Source of the DNA: Mytilinidion resinicola
Lineage: Eukaryota > Ascomycota > Dothideomycetes > Mytilinidiales > Mytilinidiaceae
Direction of reading: 5' to 3'
Assembly: GCF_010093595.1 (NCBI RefSeq)
Contig: NW_022985476.1
Location: 111,076-175,075, forward strand
Length of the DNA stretch: 64,000 bases
This document shows, in pieces, positions 34,367 through 44,981 of the stretch (position 1 is the stretch's first letter; each line of letters opens with the position of its first letter). The translations under genes and the position numbers were made by a program. A model generated the notes under the pieces. It saw only the letters and a program-made list of their open reading frames with translations. It was not told the origin of the DNA and did not search any database.

Positions 34367-34589
34367 CGTCCGTGTGCGATCCGGTCAACGGCCTCACTTT
34401 TTTCCGACCTCACCTGGCAACGTTCCAAATCGAGCATAAGTTTATGCTTCTCAGATAACGGAAAATGACACGCTTGAAGATTTTACAAGTACATACAATT
34501 CTCTCATACAATGAACCAATCGCGCCTGTTATCCAGGAAGTCCCAGCGAATAGAAAAGTCGCATAGAATCTTTTTTTGACCGTCTGATC

Positions 34590-35591
34590 TCAATTTCGGG
34601 CTGGTGGCAGCGGCATATTGGGGGAAGGTAGTGGTGGCGGTGGCGGTGTATAGGAGGCAGGGGCCTTGTTGCTTGTAGCCATTTTATATTGATTGGGCCC
34701 AGCCGACTCAATGACTCCGCCCTGTTTCTTGAATACGCTCGATATACCAGCATCAAACAATGCCGAGAACACGAAGACAAGCCACTGCAGAATGCTCAAC
34801 GCTTTCCCAGCGGTGTTCGAATGGTTGACACGGCCTCCGTCTGCGTAAGGAACGCCATTGCGCCTGTGGCCTGGCTGACCGATATTGCTGATGCCAATGC
34901 AAGTCTAACCGATATCCATACTAGGGTAAGTGCATAGCGTCTCAAGGACTCCTTGCGCTTTTCTGCTGTCTCGTTGTCCTTAATAGCGGGTTTCATGTGT
35001 CTTTTCAATAGCAGGACCAGAATTATGCTAATGACAAACAAAATGCCAGCAGCCGCCAGCAGGTAAAGAATGATCTCTGACTAAATCTTGAGTGCGAAGT
35101 AGATTAATTCTGCCGAGCTGGTCGCGCTTGTCCCGTTTTCAGCACTGCTGTCAGAGATTGAGGCGAGCAGTGCGTCAATGGCTTTTCCGGAGCTGGGCTG
35201 GCAAAAGAGTTTCGCCGATTTGTCTACTGTGGAGGCACAGATGCCTACTCAACCATTAGCTTCTCATTCAAGCTAATATTGTATATCTGCAAATTACCAA
35301 AGTAATTCACGCGTACCTACGCCGTGTTGTTCCTCCCTTCGAGTTGCACTGCGAAGACACCGAGAATACCTGGAGAGTTGGAAACACAGGCGGTGAGACA
35401 TATAGCTGATTCCGGGTTAGTAACAGAACTAGCCAAAGTGTTATTATCTACGAGCATTACCATAGAAGACCAGGGCAGGTATAGGTAGGAGGTAAATCCA
35501 CAGACGGTAGGTCGCGTCATCTAGGAGGAAAATTAGGATTATGGAACGAACGGCATGACTAGCACTTACGCAGCCGATCAGAGACACCCAT
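34590..35591 (-). pseudogene. Fig1-family (Ca2+ regulator/membrane fusion) gene with two in-frame TAGs and a frameshift
   Basis: Exons 35591-35570, 35520-35461, 35405-35298 and 35244-34590 have good splice sites and rebuild a Fig1-like membrane protein: an N-terminal helix (WIYLLPIPALVFYAICLTACV), NSPGILGVFAVQL, the family-typical V-R-V-N-Y-F-G-I-C junction, an extracellular loop with SAKLFCQ, a helix (IILYLLAAAGILFVISIILVLLL), SVRLALASAISVSQATGAMAF, GKALSILQWLVFVFSALF, and a proline-rich tail. Fig1 proteins aid mating-type Ca2+ influx and cell fusion. Breaks: TAG at 35317-35319 (just before VRVNYFG), TAG at 35081-35083 (before SEIILYL), and a one-nucleotide loss near 34850. The exons total one nucleotide short of 282 codons. 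Both stops are explained by CAG-to-TAG, the RIP direction. Confidence 0.7.
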
Positions 35592-36071
35592 GATTCACAA
35601 CAAGTTCTGGCGGTTGAGGACGATTTCTGATGTTTCGGGGAGTGAATAGGAGTAATCAAGGGTAATATTTCGATGTTTTGCTGATCTGTGCTGGTCTGAG
35701 CTACTCACGTCGGGGAACCACTGGTCCTAATTATCTTCTGAAGTCGCTGCGCTTTTCCTAGTCTCAGCGACAGTGCGAGTGTGCTTTTATAAGCTTACAA
35801 CGCAAATCCTCAATACAGGCGCGCACCTTCCAAGGTTCTCTCACGGTAGTAGTCTGTTTGCGACAGCCTCAAACACCCCGGGCCAGGAGGAATTTCCCGT
35901 TTCTGAGGCATCCTCCGGGTGGCAATTCTAGCAGACTCGAGCCCGGGCGTTTTGATTCGTCTGAGAAGTGCTTTCCCCTGAGTCCTTTTAGTTACCAACA
36001 GCTCTGTGTTGTTTGAGCCTTTTTTGTCAAGGCGCAGCAGTTCTGAGGTGGACCCACAGCAGGCGTCGCCA
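35592..36071. other. intergenic left of the TIR element
   Basis: About 480 nt upstream of the Fig1-like pseudogene. No gene or repeat was recognised apart from the adjacent inverted-repeat element. Confidence 0.4.
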
Positions 36072-36222
36072 GTGAGCGACAGTCAGAGGGAAAGTGGATC
36101 AAGACAAGGTGTGTAGCCAAAAGCTGTTGTATTGATGATGGTGAGGAAGCTAGCTATTGAGCGGAAGGGAGGAAAGATATACACAAGAAGCTGCTAGGTA
36201 AGCGGCTAGACAGGAAGGGGCC
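36072..36222 (+). repeat. left terminal inverted repeat
   Basis: Inverted match to 37541-37689; the best core is about 110 nt from GTGAGCGACAG through ATATACACAAG, with weaker match continuing to AGGAAGGGGCC. Confidence 0.75.
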
Positions 36223-37232
36223 GACACCAGCAACTGGAATGTCTAGCAAGGGCGCCTTTTATAGTCCGTTACTCTCATTGCTCAATCTTCTAGTGCTAAA
36301 AGGGGAGTCTTCCTTCTGCGCCTCTTCCCGTGTCTTTGATTCATTCAGCAAGCGGCAATGCGAGACATATGGAACTCTTCACTTAACGCTCGTTAACACA
36401 GGCTCTCTTATTGCTCCATGAGCCGCCTCTATCGTTTAGCTGTGTTTCTAGTCTTCCTTCGGTCCAAATAACTCGTCGAGGGAGCCAGCAGCTACGCCGC
36501 AGCCGACCAAATTGATGTCACTGCCAATGAAAGCATCTTTCTTGAAAGACAGTGAAACTCTGGCACATCTCTCCGCGCGCTTCGTAGTTGTTACAAGCTT
36601 TCCTGCAGGTACTATGGCTAAAACATAGCTACGTTACCCACTATTGAGGCGAGTGCCTGAGTGCACGCGCCATTAGTTCTTGAAGTAGAGGTGTTCGCGT
36701 TCGAAACTCGAAGCTAAAAGCTGTGCCACACGCAAGTGTACAACGCTAGACCACCAAAAGCTTCCGAATAGTGGAGAGTGATCTGTTGCTATCCTTGGAC
36801 GACTATTTGGGGCGGTTACTCGCAGGAATGTTCCTCTCGCGAACAAAGTCCAACCGTGCATCATCGTAATGGCGAGACAACAGAGGAGAAGTTGATCCAC
36901 TTTGATGAACTCAGAACCCCTTTGCCGTAGGAGGCGGAGTGGGGGCACAGCAGGTGGGGTTATTCGACACCTTCTCAACCTAGGTTGACAGTCTGGACTA
37001 TGAGATTAGCATGATACATCACATAAATAGTACCTCGGGGTCACTACGTTTTATTCATCCAAACCACTTGAGTTCGTGCTCAGATCATCCAATCTCTACC
37101 CAATTCTAGATTATTCTTCTTCACTTAGCCCATTGCCCAGGCCGTCTGTCAGGGAGTAGCGGTGAGGGCTACGGCAGGAACGAGTTACCTCTTGTATATA
37201 GCCTCACCTTCCGGACCTCCCTCTCTTCCAGC

Positions 37233-37537
37233 GTGGTTAGTAAACCGGCCAATCCTCAATCGGATTGATGGCCGGTTTGTTAATACGTGCTCATAACAAT
37301 CCAATCAATCAATCTAGGCCCTTTCCAATTCTTAATCCGTCTAATAGGTACTAGAAGCCTCCTGCTTAGCCTAAAAAGGACAAGTTTACACTCCTTTTAG
37401 GGTTTTAGTTGAATAAGTGCCAATCCCGCCAATCAATCCACGCTTATAAGCGGCCAGTCCAATCCAATCCCTATTTTTGTCCAGCTAGTCCAGTCCAATC
37501 CAGACCCGAAATTGCAATCGGCCGGTTCACTAACCAC
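37233..37537. mobile_element. nested small hAT-like MITE
   Basis: About 305 nt bounded by 18-nt inverted ends: GTGGTTAGTAAACCGGCC at 37233-37250 and, reversed, GTGGTTAGTGAACCGGCC at 37520-37537 (one mismatch). The right end reads CAGTGGTTAG outward, in keeping with hAT-type CAGNG termini. The interior has repeated CAATCCAATC/CAGTCCAATCC strings. No coding capacity. A clear 8-bp target duplication was not found. Confidence 0.65.
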
Positions 37538-37540
37538 TGT

Positions 37541-37689
37541 TGACCCTTTCCTCTCTAGCAGACTTACTCAGCACCTTGTGTATATCTTTCCTCCTTCCAC
37601 TCAATAGCTAGTTTCCTCACCATCATCAATACAACAGCTTTTGGCTACACACCTTGTCTTGATCCGCTTCCCCTCTAACTGTCGCTCAC
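37541..37689 (-). repeat. right terminal inverted repeat
   Basis: Inverted partner of 36072-36222. It starts directly after the small nested MITE. Confidence 0.75.
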
Positions 37690-38071
37690 CACGCTGCTCT
37701 CTTCTCTATTATCATCATCCAATACATCACGACTCAGGTTGAAAATTGATGTGAACTCTGTCTTATTTCGGGGGCCCGAAGGCCAAACTATATACTACGT
37801 AGGAAGTGACTGTATGCATAGGCAGAAGCACTAATTGGAGGCAGCAGTAGGCAGCATTAGGCAGGGTAGGCCACCGTACCCCAACCCCTCTCTGTAGAAG
37901 TTGTAACTGGCTAGGCATGTAGGCAGCTACTATGCCAGCAACTCCAAGTCTGTACGTAGGTGACCGTGAACCGTATGAGTTGTTGATCCTAGGTTGTAGC
38001 TGTTACAACCCGAGTTCACGTACACGGCCTACAGCTCCTTGTTCCGTGACACCGTCCGTGTCTTGCCTGTC
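37690..38071. other. intergenic, short direct repeats
   Basis: About 380 nt. GGCAGCAGTAGGCAGCATTA near 37840 and neighbouring GTAGGC strings form a small repetitive patch. It includes the 5' region of the next gene. Confidence 0.35.
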
Positions 38072-38887
38072 ATGTCATACCGAACCATCTACCTTCTTGC
38101 GTTTCGCAGACTGTCTAGTCAGCGCGCCCATTTCTCTATATGGGTTCCGTATCAGGAGGGTGGTGAAACGGGCACCGCTATTCATGTCATCGGCACTCCG
38201 ATGAGCGGATACAGTCTGGAATTCAAACGTGCATATAAACCAGAGTATACCGAGGAGCCGAAAGAAATGTTCGCAATCGGGCAGATCAATGCGGAAAACG
38301 TTCATGACTGGCCCGGAACAAGACAAGATGACTCAACGCCGATAGGTAATCTTGAGGTTGTTGCAGCTCAGATACCGCCACCTAGGAAAAGCCAAAACTT
38401 CTTGGCGCCTGTGAATGATGTGAGTAAGGTAGCTTGGTCAGTTTTCGAAAAACTTTAACCTCTCTTCTAGACTACGAACCGTCGATGTCAAGAGTGGACC
38501 ACCGACTTCATTCGCCGCCTCGTTGAAACCCAATACCTCGACAGCTCTGTACTAGATCAAGTCCAAGCGAGGCGAGACCCACCAACCCATGGCGTCTTTA
38601 GCCTGCAAGGAGGGCTGCAGAGAGGAGCTGGACAGCCAGCTCAGGCCCAAGCAGTGGCACAGCAGTCTCAACAAACCCCCGTTCAGCAGCAAGCTCCCCA
38701 AACTCCCGTTCAGCAGCAAGCTCAACAAACTCCCGTTCAGCAGCAAACTCCCGTTCAGCAGCAAGCTCCCATTCAGCAGCAAGCTCCCCAACAGCAAGCA
38801 TCTGGCATTGGCAGCAGCTGGGTTTGGGACACTACCCATCAGAGGAACAGATACTTCAATGGAACGACATGGGTTTGGGACACCTAA
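38072..38887 (+). CDS. unknown fungal protein with Gln/Pro repeat tail and WVWDT motifs
   Basis: Exons 38072-38419 and 38471-38887 join in phase through a 51-nt intron (GTGAGT to TTCTAG) to give 254 aa. The N-terminal domain (MSYRTIYLLAFRRLSSQRAHFSIWVPY, GTAIHVIGTPMSGYSLEFKRAY) resembles a fungal hypothetical family in which a His-x-Ser/Gly-I/L-W-V/I-P pattern opens the fold. After TTNRRCQEWTTDFIRRLVE comes a low-complexity tail built from TPVQQQ/APQ units (38676-38800), and then SSWVWDTTHQRNRYFNGTTWVWDT, two copies of WVWDT flanking an N-R-Y-F-N-G core. No function is known to me. It lies between the TIR element and an APH gene, in accessory context. Confidence 0.7.
38676..38800 (+). repeat. 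in-gene tandem repeat coding Gln/Pro/Thr/Val units
   Basis: Units of about 18-24 nt (CTCCCGTTCAGCAGCAAG) are reiterated about six times in frame, coding TPVQQQ/A. They are likely variable in copy number between strains. Confidence 0.8.
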
Positions 38888-39479
38888 CGCAGTTCGTATT
38901 GTCCTAAATTGGTTGCTAGCGTGATGAAGTTGCTGATGGTAAACAGTCAAGAACGCCCCTTGCATACTCGTACAGTACTAGGTCATAAGTTTGGGCACAC
39001 GGGCATCTCACTGCTCGGGCTCCACTTCTGCTCCTTCAACACCACTGTAAAGAGTGTCACAGCTAGCCTATCTTTGGTCAGTCAAATGGTAGCCCTATTT
39101 TGACTGCGTCAAGTTTCACATCCTACTTGGAGTTCAGAGGACCTATTGAGATACCGATACCCCAAACAGATGAAAGGAGTGCTCAAATTAATGGCCTGGT
39201 ACTGCCCTCCCCCCACCCCGATGACCCGTTGTTTCCTTGAAGTGTGTTGCTGAATTCTACATTGTCGCTCGCTCCTTGCTTTTGTCTCCGTTTTGTGCTG
39301 TTTTCTCGCGAGGAATGCCGGACCAATCTCTTGGTTCATTTTCCACTGTCCAACTCTTGTCTTTCATTTAAGGCGCGGTGTTGGCCGGCTATTCTTTAGT
39401 TAGTTTCATACTAGAATGCATGAAAATCTGCTGTTTTGCTTACAATAATCCCATCGATACCCTATCCCATCACGCCAGC
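38888..39479. other. intergenic between convergent genes
   Basis: About 590 nt without a supported gene. Small frames at 38909-39103 and 39109-39339 are featureless. Confidence 0.4.
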
Positions 39480-40435
39480 TCAACGCCCTATCGCTCCCCT
39501 ATAAAATTCAAACGCTTCTTCAGCAGACGGCTGAGGCGTGAGAATCGAACTAATCCACCCAGCACTGAACCACTCCTCCCAATCGCCTACCGTGTACACC
39601 GTCTTACAGTATTCCCAATAGTCCGGATACCAGCCGGACTGTTCCCAGTCGATGATAGCGACAACCTGGACAGGACTTGTAGCTGACACAATGATGTTGC
39701 TTCGATGGAGATCACCATGCGTGAGTACTACAGGGCTGTTATCGTCCAGTAGTTGTCTCCAGGGATCTGCAATCTCATTCGGTTCCGGGGCGTGGCGACG
39801 CCATAACCATGACAGCCAGTTGTGGAAGCTCGCGACAGATGTCCAAGCTGGCTCGGGGGAAGGTTTGAACTCTAAGATTCGGTCCTTCGATGGGCCTCCC
39901 AAGAATTGGCCTGACGCAAACTCTGTTAGCACAGGTGACCAAACTAAGAAATCTACTAACCAATGAATTCCCTAGACGGATCTTGCTTGATTGAGCGAAG
40001 AGCCTGCAAGATGAAGTGGAGATGGCTGCACACCGATTGTTTATCCTGGTAGTCCATTGTAGGCCACCGTTCTAACAGTGTCGGACCACGAATAAGCTGC
40101 ATGTACAGATAGACGTGATGGCCCTCTACTCTCCACCCATATACTTCTGGGACTGGAACCTGACTGGAAAATAGTCGTTTGACTGTTCTGAGACATATGG
40201 CCTCGGAAACGTGTACGCGATCGCCGAATTTGACAACGAGATCAAGCTCCTCAAACTTAGCGACTTTTTGAAAGCTATGTAGGCCTAAACCGGGGAATAG
40301 AGCCCTGACTTCCCCCGGAGACGGCAGAGAGCGTGTGAGCCCGTGAGTTTTGGCCCACGTGGAGTCTTGGAACGTTATGTGGGTTTGCGAGGCATCTGGT
40401 AGGTCCGCATATAACACCTGCGGGGTCACGGCCAT
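39480..40435 (-). CDS. aminoglycoside phosphotransferase (APH)-family kinase-like protein
   Basis: Exons 40435-39961 and 39910-39480 give 301 aa. Small-molecule kinase fold of the APH/ChoK superfamily: a nucleotide-binding Lys in LDLVVKFGDRV, VPVPEVYGWR and YLYMQLIRGPTLLERW in the N-lobe; the catalytic loop VVLTHGDLHRSNIIV (H-G-D-x-x-x-x-N), and the metal-binding Asp in VVAIIDWEQSGWYPDYWEY. It ends in WFSAGW and a short helical tail. The start MAVTPQVLY is the best ATG; an upstream open frame lacks one. Such genes are very numerous in Pezizomycotina and their substrates are mostly unknown; this is not evidence of antibiotic resistance. Head-to-head with the CBS gene. Confidence 0.9.
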
Positions 40436-40907
40436 TTTACTACGATTAAGACCACTCGGTGGCGGGGATTTTGACAGAATTGCAAAGAGAAGGAAGGTGG
40501 AAGCCGGACATAGCGTGACGGGAGTTTGAAGTGCAAGACTGGCCGCCGTGTTTGTGCGGCTCAGGCGGCGTAGGAGGTGAACGAAGGCTTGGTCCGGTGA
40601 AGGCTGGAGCCCCGTGTCATAAGTCACATAAGCGAGCCAAGCTGGAAGTTACCTTTATAGTCTAACTCTACTCTATATATATGTACAATGGCACCACGTG
40701 CCGGCGGGTAGAAGCGGTTTAGCGGAGAATTCAAAAGGAACGTCAATAGAAATCATCTCGCGTCACCACCACTTTTACGTTTCTTTCACGCCACCAGGAC
40801 TCTCCCATATCAATCCAATTCTCTGCCCTCGACTCTATACACCCCAAAAACCTCAATCCCACCACCTGAAATCTCAAACTGCACCCTCACCCTCCAATCC
40901 TGCAACC
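40436..40907. promoter_or_regulatory. bidirectional promoter, APH-like and CBS genes
   Basis: 472 nt between divergent starts. A TATATATATG stretch near 40673-40682 and a CCACGTGCC E-box-like site near 40692 are present. Cbf1/MetR-type bHLH/bZIP control of sulfur genes uses CACGTG in yeasts, so the site is suggestive only. A C/T-rich leader with CACCACTTTT precedes the CBS start. Confidence 0.5.
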
Positions 40908-42564
40908 ATGGCCTCCAAAACCCGCCCCGCCATCCCACCCGTCGTAATGGACACAATCACCCAAAACATCGGCAACACGCCCCTCGTCCGCCTAAACAAA
41001 ATCCCCCAATCCCTCGGCATTCCCTGCACCGTCTACGCAAAACTCGAAATGTTCAACGCCGGCGGCAGCGTCAAAGACCGCATCGCCCTGCGCATGATCG
41101 AGGAAGCCGAGAAGAGCGGCCGCATAAAACCGGGCGACACCCTCATCGAGCCCACCTCGGGAAACACGGGCATCGGGCTTGCACTGGTAGCGGCCGTCAA
41201 GGGGTATAAGACGATTATTACCCTGCCGGAAAAGATGAGCCCGGAGAAAGTGGCGGTGCTGCGGGCGTTGGGCGCGGAGATCATCAGGACGCCGACGCAG
41301 GCTGCGTGGGATAGTCCCGAGAGTCATATTGGAGTTGCAAGGCGGTTGGAGAAGGAGATTCCGAATGCGCATATTTTGGATCAATACGCCAACCCTGATA
41401 ACCCGCTTGCGCATGAGTATGGCACTGCGGAGGAGATTTGGACGCAGACGGAGGGGAAGATTACGGTGTTGGTGGCAGGCGCGGGGACAGGCGGGACTAT
41501 TACGGGCATCTCGAAAGGTTTGAGGAAGCATAACAAGGCTGTTAAGATTGTTGCGGCGGATCCGTATGGCAGTGTGCTGGCGGTGCCTGAAGCGCTGAAT
41601 CAGGAGCATGCGAATGAGGCATATAAGGTTGAGGGCATTGGGTATGATTTCATTCCAGACGTGCTAGATCGGGAAGCCGTGGATGTGTGGTACAAGACGG
41701 ATGATCGGGCGGCGTTTGGATATGCGAGGAGGTTGATTGCTGAAGAGGGTATTCTGTGCGGAGGGAGCAGTGGGAGTGCAATGGATGCTATGGTGAAGGC
41801 TGTAAAAGACCTCAAGTTGGGAGCGGACGACTTCGTGGTGGTAGTGCTGCCAGATAGCATACGGAGCTATCTGAGCAAGGTATGTTTCCCTCTCTGCTCA
41901 ATTCAACGCTTCAAAATCCCTCAGAGTATACGAAATGATCGATGATATTAATCTGACGCAGTTCGTCGACGATGACTGGCTCGCTGCAAACGACCTCCTT
42001 CCTCCCTCCCTCCCAATCACTCCAGCAACCCTCTCCCGTCGTGCATCTACTTCGAAGAAAGATGACTCTTTCCAGGGCGCAACTATCGCCTCGCTCCGCC
42101 TCAAGCCCGTCACCACCATCTCCGCCGCCTCTCCGTGTGCCGACGCCATAGAGACCATGCGCGAGAAAGGCTTCGATCAGCTGCCCGTCTCTTCAGCACA
42201 TGGCTCCCGTCTCGTCGGCCTCGTCACGCTCGGAAACCTGCTCTCCTACATCAGCTCTGGCCGCGCGGGTCCTAATAGCCCGGTGAAGGACGTCATGTTT
42301 GACTTCAGCAAACTGAGTGAGGTTGTCACTGATGTGCGGGATTTGCATCTTAGTGACCACAAGGAGGAGAAAGATGGGAAGAAACACCGGGAATTCCTAG
42401 AGATCACGCGAGATACCCCTCTAAGCGCGCTCAGTCGATTCTTTGAGTGGAATTCAGCGGCCGTGGTAACGGAGAAGGGGGAGAGCGGCATGAAGGCTGT
42501 AGCGGTCGTGACGAAGGTGGATCTGCTGGGATGGCTGGTTAAGCACCGGAAAGGGGTAGCGTAG
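40908..42564 (+). CDS. cys4: cystathionine beta-synthase
   Basis: PLP enzyme condensing homocysteine with serine to cystathionine in cytosolic transsulfuration. Exons 40908-41879 and 41962-42564 give 524 aa; the start [11 protein letters not shown] was chosen because the open frame upstream has no other credible start. The catalytic domain has [31 protein letters not shown] (PLP Lys at K56), [13 protein letters not shown], the Gly-rich phosphate loop [13 protein letters not shown], and SSGSAMDAM. The C-terminal Bateman module (CBS pair) runs from [23 protein letters not shown] to [14 protein letters not shown]. The N-terminal haem-binding segment of animal CBS is absent, as in yeast Cys4. Possession of CBS domains separates it from cysteine synthase. 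No damage. Confidence 0.96.
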
Positions 42565-43018
42565 GTGAGAGCGTCGGGAGTATGGAGGTCTTGTCTTATT
42601 CAACATGACATGATAAGGAGTCATTTCCCCTGACGCACGACCGTGGTGTAGAATAGGGGTCCGGGATGCATTGCAAAAGGCGTTTGGAAGGTGCATGTGA
42701 TAAGCTGGTGTTCTTCGACGACGGGACGATTAGATGGGGTAGGAATGAAACCATTCTGACATCGACTGTATAGCGACTTCGTCTTATAGTTCTTATACTT
42801 ACTTCCATTGATTGCGAATAAAGGTTTGTACTCAGTTTTGCTTTCTCCCATCTTCAAGGTTGTCAATGAATATGGAACAGTCATTGACGATGGATTTGTC
42901 TGCACTCATTTTCGTCGCAATATATCCTTGAACAGCTTTCAGCGCACCCTTTCATTTTTTCCTCGAACCCCGTCTCAACCAGCCTTCTCGCGTTCTCCAA
43001 AATTATACACGTCCATAA
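42565..43018. other. intergenic between convergent genes
   Basis: About 450 nt with 3' UTRs of CBS and the dehydrogenase. Small frames on both strands are shadows. Confidence 0.45.
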
Positions 43019-43876
43019 TCACGCCAGCTCTCCTCCATCAATCGAATACGCAACCCCTGTGATGAATCGACTCTCATCTCCCAGTAAAAAAGCAGCGAGA
43101 CTTGCTACTTCTTCCGCCTTCCCTATCCTCCCTAATGGGTTCGACGGCACGTAATCCGGGTATATCTCCATGGTTAGGTCAGCCATCGGCGTCTGGATCA
43201 TCGCCCTAAAAACCCATCAGCTCTTGCACCATTCAGCAAACTCCCAACTTCCCATTCGAACGGCAAAATAATTGAAATACAACACATACGGACAGAAACA
43301 GTTAACCCTTACCCCCCTACTCGCAACCGTCGGATCCTTCGCTGCGCTCTTCGTCAGTCCCACAACCCCATGCTTACTCGCTGTATACGCCGCGCCCCCG
43401 GCCGCACCGTGCAGTCCAGCAATGCTCGACGCGTTCACCACACTCCCGCCGTCCTTTATTACTTTCAGCTCCTCCCGCATGCAGTACATTACCCCCGTCA
43501 GATTTACCGCCAGCAAGAAATCCCACTCATCATCATCCACTTCCGTAATCGCTGTGAACCCGCCAGCGTGCGTCTTGTTTAGCACGCCCGCGATATTTGC
43601 CGCGCCGTCTAGGGGGCCGAGCTTCTCAACGGTTCCGGAGATCCAGGCGCGCACTGAGGCGGCGGAGCGGACGTTGACTGCTGTGGTGATCAGCTTTGTT
43701 CCTGGGGCGGCAGCGAGGATGGATGCTGAGGCTGTGGCGAGCGCGGCGTCGTTGATGTCGGCGAGGGAGAGGGTGGCGTCGCGGATAGCGAGATAAGTCG
43801 CGAGCGAGAGACCGATGCCTGAGGCGGCGCCGGTGATGGCGATTACTTTTCCGGCGAAAGGGTGCGGGGAAGCCAT
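43019..43876 (-). CDS. short-chain dehydrogenase/reductase (SDR)
   Basis: NAD(P)-dependent oxidoreductase of the classical SDR type. Exons 43876-43290 and 43205-43019 give 257 aa. The coenzyme motif is TGAASGIGLSLA (TGxxxGIG), with the acidic NAD-type end LADIND. Then come NIAGVLN, VNLTGVMYCM, the catalytic Ser region VVNASSIAGLHGA, the active-site YTASKHG (YxxxK), and VNCFCPAMIQTPM across the intron. The C-terminus is NPLGRIGKAEEVASLAAFLLGDESRFITGVAYSIDGG. The Asp after beta-2 favours NAD(H). The donor is GTATGT, acceptor TTTTAG. Substrate unknown. The start MASPHPFAGK is the family-like ATG. Confidence 0.93.
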
Positions 43877-44981
43877 GGTGCTGAAAATCTGGGGTATGAG
43901 GTATGGGGTTCTGGGGAGGATGGCGTTCTTTATGGTTGGTGAAGAATCCCGGAATCTGCGTCTGACCGGAATCGGAATTGGCGAAGGCGTGTGATTGGAC
44001 TCCGGGCTCGGCTTTTGCGTTAGTGTCTTGGTAAGAGAAAGAGGGTCGGTCACTGAAATTGGAACTGAGGTCGGGGCATAGAGCAAGAGAAGATGGATTC
44101 TCGCATACTGTGGGACGCGATGTGAAAATGGCCGTTACCACGCGTGAGGTTTGGGCCTTCTCCAGTTTTTGATTGAAGGTAAGAAAGGATTCTCTATGTC
44201 AGTGTAATCTCCTTGATCCTGTTCTCACTCTTTGCCATATGAAAATGTCTTTGCCCTAAGATCTGTCGACATCTCGGCACTCGCTTCCCCATCTCTGCGT
44301 CTTCTTCTTCTTCATCATCGTTTCCAGCTTGAACACTTTCATTATTCGTCAATCACCTCCATCTAAGAGAATAAGCGGTTAGCACAGGGTGAAGTGCCAT
44401 GGTGGGACGAAATGCTTATTGAGAGAGTAGTCGTGACTTCGACGAAAGCTTCTATGAGGCGACACTAAAACCTCGTAGAAAAACCAGGTTCGCATTGAAT
44501 CGCTCCTATTGAAGAACAAACCTCGGCGTACTAGTCTCTCATGCAGGCCGTTGTTTCGTCGTTATTATCAACGAGAGCAGAGCTGGCCCTGTGAAGGTTG
44601 AACTTCGCCCCCTGTCTTCTCCCTATTCGTATATCTCCACGTCGCCCCACTCTCGATCTCGCCTGCACCCGTCCGCTTAAAGAAGTCGACTTCAAGAAGA
44701 ATGAAAGAGCTTGGAAGAACTGGCTAAGTTACGTAAATAATAACGGTGACTTTAGGTGAGGGGAATTGATAGGAAGTCACGTGAGAGCGGAGGCGGAAGT
44801 CCGTCACCGCTTCACCACTCGCGATTAGAAGGTAAGCTAGTAAAGAGTGTTGAAGGTTCTGTGAGGGTTGCAAAAGCCGACTGAAAGAGGAAGACATAAA
44901 ATATCGTTGTCTGGGTCTAAGATCTAGATCATTTTCAACCCTAATATCCGCTCTCTTCGTCCGTCTCTGATCTAGAAAATT
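43877..44981. promoter_or_regulatory. divergent intergenic region, SDR and DUF1445 genes
   Basis: About 1.1 kb containing both promoters. A GTCACGTGAG palindrome is near 44778. TCTTCTTCTTCTTC near 44300 is a pyrimidine tract. No further gene is supported. Confidence 0.45.

Larger units (their letters stand above)
36072..37689. mobile_element. non-autonomous DNA element with ~150-bp terminal inverted repeats
   Basis: Left arm 36072-36222 and right arm 37541-37689 are inverted copies: GTGAGCGACAGTCAGAGGGA / ...CTCTAACTGTCGCTCAC, sharing TGTGTAGCCAAAAGCTGTTG, TATTGATGATGGTGAGGAAG and AGGAAAGATATACACAAG with few mismatches. The interior (about 1.3 kb) encodes no transposase that I can see, so it is likely a large MITE or a deleted DNA transposon. 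A smaller TIR element (37233-37537) sits immediately inside the right arm. Target-site duplication was not resolved. Confidence 0.75.

Noticed and set aside
39480..40435. Antibiotic-resistance gene
   Set aside because: APH-fold proteins are common in filamentous fungi with unknown substrates; nothing indicates aminoglycoside use.
40992..41609. 205-codon minus-strand frame over cystathionine beta-synthase
   Set aside because: Shadow of the conserved PLP domain.
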